From an uncultured Bacilli bacterium (lineage in GTDB: Bacteria; Bacillota_I; Bacilli_A; RF39; UBA660): a stretch of 64,000 nucleotides of DNA. Position numbers and translations under genes: made by a program. Below the pieces are notes generated by a model. That model had not been told where the DNA came from and did no database searches. It was given only the letters and a program-made list of their open reading frames with translations. How positions within the stretch are numbered: the stretch's first letter is position 1; every line of letters begins with the position of its first letter. The stretch spans positions 25,985 through 89,984 of the forward strand of contig CANQFD010000004.1 in NCBI GenBank assembly GCA_947598325.1, in the 5' to 3' direction. Shown here one piece after another: positions 1 through 9,000 of this stretch.

Positions 1-3000
1 TTTATCAGATGGTATAGTTACTGAATCCATTGTTGATGTTATTGTTAAGTTTCTTAGTATCTTAATAGTATCTTGGGAAGCTGCTGCGGCTATTGCATCT
101 TTTAAATTATAATAATAATTTGTTTCTATATCTTCTTTTGATAATAATCTTGCAACATGTTCTTTCTTTAAATATATACATTTATATCCATCTTGTGTAT
201 CACTATATATACTATAATTATCCTCTACTACACTTACTGAACCATTTACTGCTTTTGTTTTTCCTTTTATTATTCCATCATAGAAATTTAATGTTCCATT
301 ATTTGTTATTCCGTATTCGTCACCTTCTATAGTAGGTTCACTTGTGCTTACAATAAGTTCTTCTCCACCATTTGTATCACCTTTTGTACCTAAAGTAATA
401 GTTCCAGAAGTATTTATTATTGAATTTTTAGTTGTAACAGTTGCTTTATTTTTTATTGTTAATTCATTAGTATTATTAAATGATGTACTATAAATTGTGC
501 CACCATCTATTAACATACGTGAACCGTTACTAATATTAGAAAGTTTTACATTACAATTTTTTATCGTTAAATCATTATTATTTTCTATTACTCCAGTGAC
601 TCTTTCCTTGTCTTTTTCATCACTACCAATTTCTGTACTTTCTATTGTTGCAACTCCATTGTTTGTAATAACAACAGATGAGCCATTTAATACTGCATCA
701 GTTATTTTTGCATTTGCTTCAGATAAATTATTTATTAATTTTGGACCGTTAATTTTTGTACCAGTTTGTATATCAATTGTTCCACTATTATCTATAACAT
801 ATGAATTGCCGCTATTACTTTCCAATCTTGAATTTTTTGTAGTAACTTGAGCATTCTTATTATTTATTATTGTACTAGTATGGCTTCCGCCATTATTATA
901 TACAAAACCACCATCTATTGTCATTATTTTATTATTAACGATTGTTGAAGAATTACCAGTTGTCAAAATTTTAGTTGTTCCAATTGTTAACGTACCGTTA
1001 TTTAAAATTATATTTGTTGTTGAACTTTCAATTGCAGATGTACAATTTACATCATCTCCTGAAGTTACTTTACTATCTGTTATTTTTAATGTTCCTTCAT
1101 TAGTTATAAAATTATTATTATTTGATGTAATTTTATATCCATTTAAATCAAGTATTATATTTTTTTCAGCTGGTATTGTAGTTGGCTCTATTGTAGATAA
1201 GATCGTTATATTTCTAAGTAATTCTATTGTTTCTCCTTCTGTTGTTACTGCTTCTACCGCATCTTTTAAATTATAAAATTCTGCTTCTGTTGATTTAATT
1301 TTAAATGATGGAACTTGCGCTAAATATGCTTTTTCTTTCTTAACTTGATCTTCATCATATTTTTCCTTTTTAATATCATATGCATCTTCTGTTACTGCTA
1401 CTTTCCCATATATAGCTTCACTATAACCCTTTATAGTACCATCATAGAACTTAACCTCTGCTTCTGCTGTATTACTTAGTCCATATAAACCACCTTCTAT
1501 ATCAACTAAATCATTCTCAACATTTCCATCTTTCTTTCCTATAACTAGTTTAGCTGTATTTGATTCTAAAGAAATAGCTGGTTTTGTAATAGAATTTACC
1601 TTAACCTTTCCACTATATAAGTTTAATGTATTTGATCTACCTAAAATTTTTATAGCTGAATGAGATGAATTATTACTTTGCAAAGATGCACCATCTATAT
1701 TTATTGTTGAATTATTTGTACTAGCATGCATCGATAATGCTTCTGAACCATTAGAAATATAACTTCCACTATTAATATTAACTGTAGAAGGAGCAGAATA
1801 ATCTAAATATATACACATATCAGACGTTTTTACATCGTTACTTGTTAATGTTAATTCTCCGCCTTTCATTTGTAAGAATTGATATACACTATTATAATTT
1901 TTATCATCCCCTACTGTCATATTACTAATAGTTCCATTACCACTGTTTTTTATTCCGTTTATACCCATTATCTTTCCACCAGTAATATTTAAGTTTCCTT
2001 GTGCATTATTTTCTATTCCAAAAGGGATATTACTTCCACTAATATTATTTTCTCTTCCAATTAAACCCTTTGTCATATTAAATGTGCCATTATTTAGAAC
2101 AAAACTAGAAGATGAATTAGCAGTTAAAGCACCAATATTCCCTCCGTTAAAGTTAATTATAGCGTCATTATTATTTAATATACCATCATTCGTTATTGTA
2201 GAATCTGAAATTGTTAAGTTTTTATTATTAGTAATACCTCTTACTGCATTACTTTCCCTTGTAATAGTGGCATTATCTAATAAAGTAAAGTCTTTATTAT
2301 TTTCTACAGTAATTCCTTTTGATAAATTTTGTATAGTTATATTTGATATTTTTATATCACCATTATTTAATATAATGTTATTTGTATAACCTTTTAATGT
2401 TGTTTCTTCAGAATCAGTATCTACTATTTCTAGATTTCCATTGTTTGTTATAAAGTTTTCTTTTGTGTATAACTTTATATTATGTCCTTTGAAATTGATT
2501 TTTATATTTTGGTCTTCATTAATAGCTACTTTTTCATTTGTATATAAATCTCTTGTAATTTGAATTTCAGTTTGTTCACTATTTTTTACTGAATTTACCG
2601 CTTCTTGTATTGTAGGATATTCATTATTATCTATTTTAGCAACAGAACTGCCGCCTTTAGCGAGACTTAATTTTTCTTTATCATCACCGTTTGTTACGTC
2701 AAGTGAATATCCTGCTGGAATATCACTAATAGAATTTTTTATTGTATCATAATATTGATTACTTGATGGAATTTTCTTAGCAACTACTCCATCGTAAAAT
2801 TTAATTTGAGCTGTTTCTCCGTCAACCTCTATACCATTTGTAGATCCTTCTATATACGGTTCATTTAATGGTTCACTTTCATCATTTGTTCCTATTTCTA
2901 AATCAGTTGCCTCTCCATGTATAATATATATTGCAGATCCGTCTTTTGAAGTTAGGCTTCCTCCATCTATTTTTAAATTAGTCTTTCTATTAGTATATTG

Positions 3001-6000
3001 AGCATTTGAAGAAATTGCAGGATTTGATGAATTATTTTTTATATGAGAATTAATTAAATTTACATTACTATTTTCTGATATCCATAGAGCATCACTATTT
3101 GCATTCATCTCAATAGTTGATTCCTCAATTTTATTTGTTCCAGAAATATTCATTAATTTCTCACGATTATTAGATAAATCATTTTTAGTAATTGTTGAGC
3201 TACTAATTTTAGTTTCTGAACTACTAGTTGAATCTAAAAATCCTTTATAACCAACATCTAGATTAACACCTTTAATATTCATCTTATCTTCGTTATGTAT
3301 CAAATAAGCTTGTGTTCTACTACTATTCCTATCATTTGAATACATATTTGATATAGAATCGATGTCTATTGTTCCTTTTTGATTATATATTATGTTTCCA
3401 GGGCTAGATAAAATAGAATTTCCATTTATTTCTATATTACCATTTTCATTATATATAGCAGCAGAGGTACCACTACTAGAATCTCCTATTATTTTTGAGT
3501 TATGAAAAGTTATATTTGAATTTGAATTGTTATGTATTCCATGACTACCGCTAGAATTATCTGCCATATTAATAGTTATATTATCAAGAGTCTGCTTTTG
3601 GGAACTTAAATTATATATTCCATATGTACTAGAAGCATTAAGAGTTATATTTAATCCAGTTGATGTTATAGTTCCATTTGAAAAATTAGTTATTCCTATT
3701 CCAGTAGTTGCTGAAGATAGAAGATTAATTATTGAATCTTTCCCAAATTTTATTTCTCCATTATTATTTATTGCAGATGTTGATGCACCCTTACTTAAAT
3801 TAACTATTCCTTGTTCTATATTTAATTTTGCATTTTTATTATTATTTATAGCAGTATTTGTTGTACCCAAAATATTCCCTTGTAATGTTGAAGCTGTTAA
3901 TACTGCTTGTTTTAACACTGGTGGAACATTTGATGATATTTTTAAATTATATAGACTTCCAGTTATAGTATTTGAGTTACTTGTATTATTATGATATGTA
4001 ACTATTTTAAAATAATATTCTCCTGGTTCACTTATAGTAACTTCAAAATCTTCTTTTAATTCATTATTTTTATTTGCATCTCTTGTTACATATTCTTCAA
4101 AATCTGATATATTTTTATCATTAGTTTTTGAAAATCCAATATATACTGTTCCTAATGACTCATTATCATGATAATTTTCAAATATTCCCAAATTTCCACT
4201 TACAGCAATTGGAACATTTTCAGATACAGTAATTTTCTTTGTATAATAAATCACTGATGTATTATCACCATATGATGTTGTAAAATTTATTTTATCAGTT
4301 TGAATTGTCATATTACTAGAACTTGTATTAGTTGCTGAATATTTAAAGTTATCAGCATTTAGTTCTATATTAGTATCTAGTTTGCTAAATTGCTTATGAA
4401 TAATATCATATATTTCAAGTTCTATTTCACTTATTGATATATCGTTAGTTTCATTTGTTAATATCCATTTAAAATATTTATATGAATCATATTTTTCTCT
4501 ATCTATAGTTATTTCGCTATATTCATTTAATCCTTTTGCTTCTAGACTATCTTTTAATACTATTGTTTCATATGTTTCTCCATCTTTACTTCCTTTTAAT
4601 TCTACACTTTTTGGATATTTATTTCTATCATTTCCATATATTTTAAAACTTGTTATTGTTTTTTCTTCATCTAAATTTAATTCTAAAGAATTTTCTTCTT
4701 GTTGCGTACTTTCCCAAGAATCTTGACAATACACATCGGATATCAAATTTAGATTATTTTGATTTTCATATATCGTATTTTTATGTAATAGTTCTTTTAT
4801 ACCGTCTGTTTCGTTTGTTGAATCTAATGGTATTGCAAATCCATCTGTAGATTTAAGCTTACCAGGCATTGAATATTCCATGCCATTCCAATAATAATTT
4901 ACACCATTATATTCTATCGTACCTTTGCTAAAAAATGTTGAACCATATGTTTTAAATTGTACACTTTCAGGGGTTGGACCAACTAGTAATATTCCAGTAT
5001 ACGTACGACCATCATACATAACACCTGCTAATACTGGTTCACCATTAACTTTAGTATAGTCTCTTCCTGATAGTTTGGCGATTAATGCGCCTGCTTCTAG
5101 ATTTTCATTAAAATTTAATTTTTCATTTCCAATATTATATCTTGCTTTGTCTACCTTATAGTTTTGATTTATCTCTTCTTCTGTTAGTGCTTTATTATAT
5201 ATATTTACATTATATATATTACCTTTATAAAAATCTGTTTCTTTATTTAGACTTCCTATAATTAATGAATTATTTCCAAGAGTCATACTTGGGTTCATTG
5301 TTTCACTATTTTCTAAATTTCCATCTATATATAGTTTCATTTCATTACTTTCAAAGTCAAATATTGCAACTACATGATGTTTTAATCCATCATTTAATTT
5401 TTTTGTACTATTTATTTTATTATTATCACAGTCATCTGCACATTGCTTTATAATATCTGATTGACTATTATCTATTCCAAATGAAAGTCCACCAGTAATA
5501 GAACTACTAACATCCCAAGCTGACACTATACTTTTTGTATTTTGACTTTCTGTATAACCAAATAATATATCTATCGTTAGTGAATGATTATCTTCTAAAC
5601 CTAAATCTTTTGCTTTTCCAAAATCAACGTAACTATCTGTTCCATTAAATTCTAAATGATCCTCATTTACTTGAACATTATTTATTGTCCCATCATGTTT
5701 CTTATCACTTAAATCTTTCCATTTTCCATCTTCTTCACCATGTTCTATTCCATCTAATTGAAGTAATAGACTGTCTTTTGTATAATCATCTGTTGTATAT
5801 TTTTTATTTGTTTCTTCTACTGCTTTTTCTATCTCAGAATCATATTCTACATCATATAATAGTTGTGTTTCTTTCTTAGTATTATTGTATTTTTCAGTTT
5901 TTTCTTGATAATCTTTATCATATTGTTCTTGTAATTTTCTTTGTTCTTCTAGAGCAGTTGATTGATCATAACTATATTTGCTATCTATTATCTTTAAACT

Positions 6001-9000
6001 ACCAAAATTGTCTATTACATAATTATCAGTTGATGTTGTTAAAGTTTTTCCATTTAAATCTAATATAATAGCTTTTGTATCTTCAATCTCCATTGGTGAA
6101 GTTAATGTTACATCCTTTAATAATTGTACTGTATTTACTTCTTCATTTAATACAGGTACATCTTTGGTTGATGTATGGTCATATATATAATCTCCTGGAT
6201 TTCCTATAAAGTTTATTTTAAAATAATCCCCGTTTAAACCACTTGTTGCAGAATTCTTTTTATATATCATGTGAATATAATTCTCTTGATGTGCTTTTAA
6301 TGTTATTTCAACTTCATTAGATTGTTGACCATATATGTAAACATATCTTCCATTAGTATTTAATGTTGGCATAGCACTACTATCAGTTACATATATGTAA
6401 CCATAAGAACTTGTATTTGATGATATCTCAACATCAATTTTTAATTTTCTATCTACTTCTTCATTTGTCATATCAACCTTTATTGCTGATGATGCTGTTG
6501 TATTTGGTTGACCCTGATTATTTGATGTATATGTTCCAAGCGCTTCATCATAATCAAATCCATATGTATTTCCGTCTGTAACTTGTATATAATCTTCTTC
6601 TGAAACCTCAAATTTTGGAATATCTCTTATTTTTATATCATTTATTACAAATTTATCATTAGAATAATTAGTTGTACCTGTTTTCTTATATCCTATATGT
6701 AAGTAATAAACTTTCCCTTTTTCTAATACTTTAGTTGCATTTGTTATTGTTGCCGTATTTGATTGAAGCACTAATCTTCCATTTTCTTGATCGTAATTTG
6801 GTATATCTTTACTATTTGTTATTATTACATATCCATAATCCGCACGACCACTATATAACTGTCCACTTATTGATATTTGCTTATTTTTTTCTTCATTTCT
6901 TAAATCAATCTTTATATATGAATTTGCTTGTGAATTAAGTATATGATAATTATTTGATGTAAGTGTTCTTTGTTCTTCATCATAGTCAAAACCGTATATT
7001 CCTGGTGTATAGGCAAGTTGCATAAAAGTTCCTGACTGTTCTTCTTCACTATATGTTCCACTGTTTGTATCTTTTACTGCATCTAACATTTTTGTATAAT
7101 ATGCAGATGAGTCTACCTTTGCTTCTGCTTCTGCTAATATTTGAAGAGTTGCTACTTGTACACTGTCTCCTGCATCTATTTTTGCATTATATAAATATGG
7201 AGTTTCTGTTACTTTTCCTTCAATTGCAACTATACCTTCTATTCTTCCATCAAAGAAATTAAATGTTCCATTATCAGAATTTGATAATCCAACTTCTTTT
7301 CCAACAATATTAGGTTTTGAAGTTGAAACAGAAAGTTCCTCCTCATTTTCTCCTAATTGCAATAAACCTTCATCAAGATTCTTTAGAGCTGTATCTGTTT
7401 TATTAACTATAGATCCTAATTCTTCTCCATTATCTATTATTTTAAGTTCTCCACTATTTTCTATTGTATAATCTCTTGTTCCAGTAATTGTTTTACCATT
7501 TAAATCCAATGTTACATCTTGGCCTTCTAATACTTTTGCACTTTCATCTGTACTTAATACCATTTGAATTGTACATTGTTCTTCTCCACATGAATCTATT
7601 GCTTGTTGTACACTTGGAAAATCTTCATAGTCATCTTCGCTATCATATAAAGAATCATTTCTTCCAATTATTCTTGCAACTATTACTCTTTTAGATGTTC
7701 TTATTTCTTTTTCTTTTATTATACTTTCGTTACCTACTTTATCAGTTGCTACTACTTTTATTGTATATGGTGTATCTTCATCAAGATTATCTATTAAATA
7801 ATTAGTTATCTCTTTTTCACTATTTAAATCTTCTGTATAAGTATCACTAAATATTTCTGAATCATTTTTAAGTATTTTTATAGTATCTAATCCTGATTCA
7901 TTATCTATTGCACTTACACTTATTCTAAAACTTGTTGGTGTTATATCGCTCTCATTTATATCATTTACTGTTGGAGCTATTTTATCTATGTTGTTTATCA
8001 AATGTGTTTCTATTTCACTTTCTACACCTTTTTTAACTGATTTTGCTAGTATACTTCCGTTATCTGTTACTTCAAAAGGTACACTATAGTCAGTATATCC
8101 TGTTTCACTTTCACCTTTTTTATAAACAAAAGTATATTCTGGGTGAGTATCGTTACTTATTGTTACTGTTACTTTATCTTTTACCCATTCTTCTGGTGAA
8201 TGTGTTATCTTTGGTTTTTCAACTAATTCATAACTACTATATAGAACTATACTTTCTGTTATTGGTTTTTGAAAATCAAATATCACTCCATCTAAAGTCC
8301 AACCTAAAAATATATTATAATCTTTACTTGGATCATCTATTTTTTCTACTGTTTCACCATATAATACGTCTTTAACAGTTTGATTATCACCATCTATAAA
8401 TGTAACTGTATATCCTTGTTTTGTTGCATTATAAGTTGCTGTATATACTGCATCACCTGTTACTTGTGCTATTGGTGGGTTCCAATCTTTAAAAGTATAT
8501 GTATATTCACTTGTTGCTTTTTTTGTTGGAGTTTCACCTTTATATGTTGGTGTTGTTCCATATTCTAAAGTTTCTTCCTGAAGCTGAGTTCCATCCTCAT
8601 TTATAAATTTTATTGTATAACTTCTTTTTTGGCTTGTGTATGTTGCTTTATATGTTGCTTCACCCGTTACAGTTGTTAATTGTGGTGTCCATCCACTAAA
8701 TGTATATGAATATTCATCAGTTGATTCTTTAACAGGAGTTCCATCATATGATGGCATTGCTCCATACTCATACATTTCTTCTTTTAATTGTGAGTCATCA
8801 TCATCTACAAATTTTATTTTATAACTTCTTTTTTCACTTGTATATGTTGCTGTATATGTTGCATCATCTGTTGCAGGTACTATTTGTGGTGTCCATCCAT
8901 TAAATGTATATGAATATTCATCAGTTGATGGTTTAACAGGATCCTCTTTAGGATCTGCTAGTGTAGAATAAGATGGAGTTTCCCCATATTTTACTGTTCT

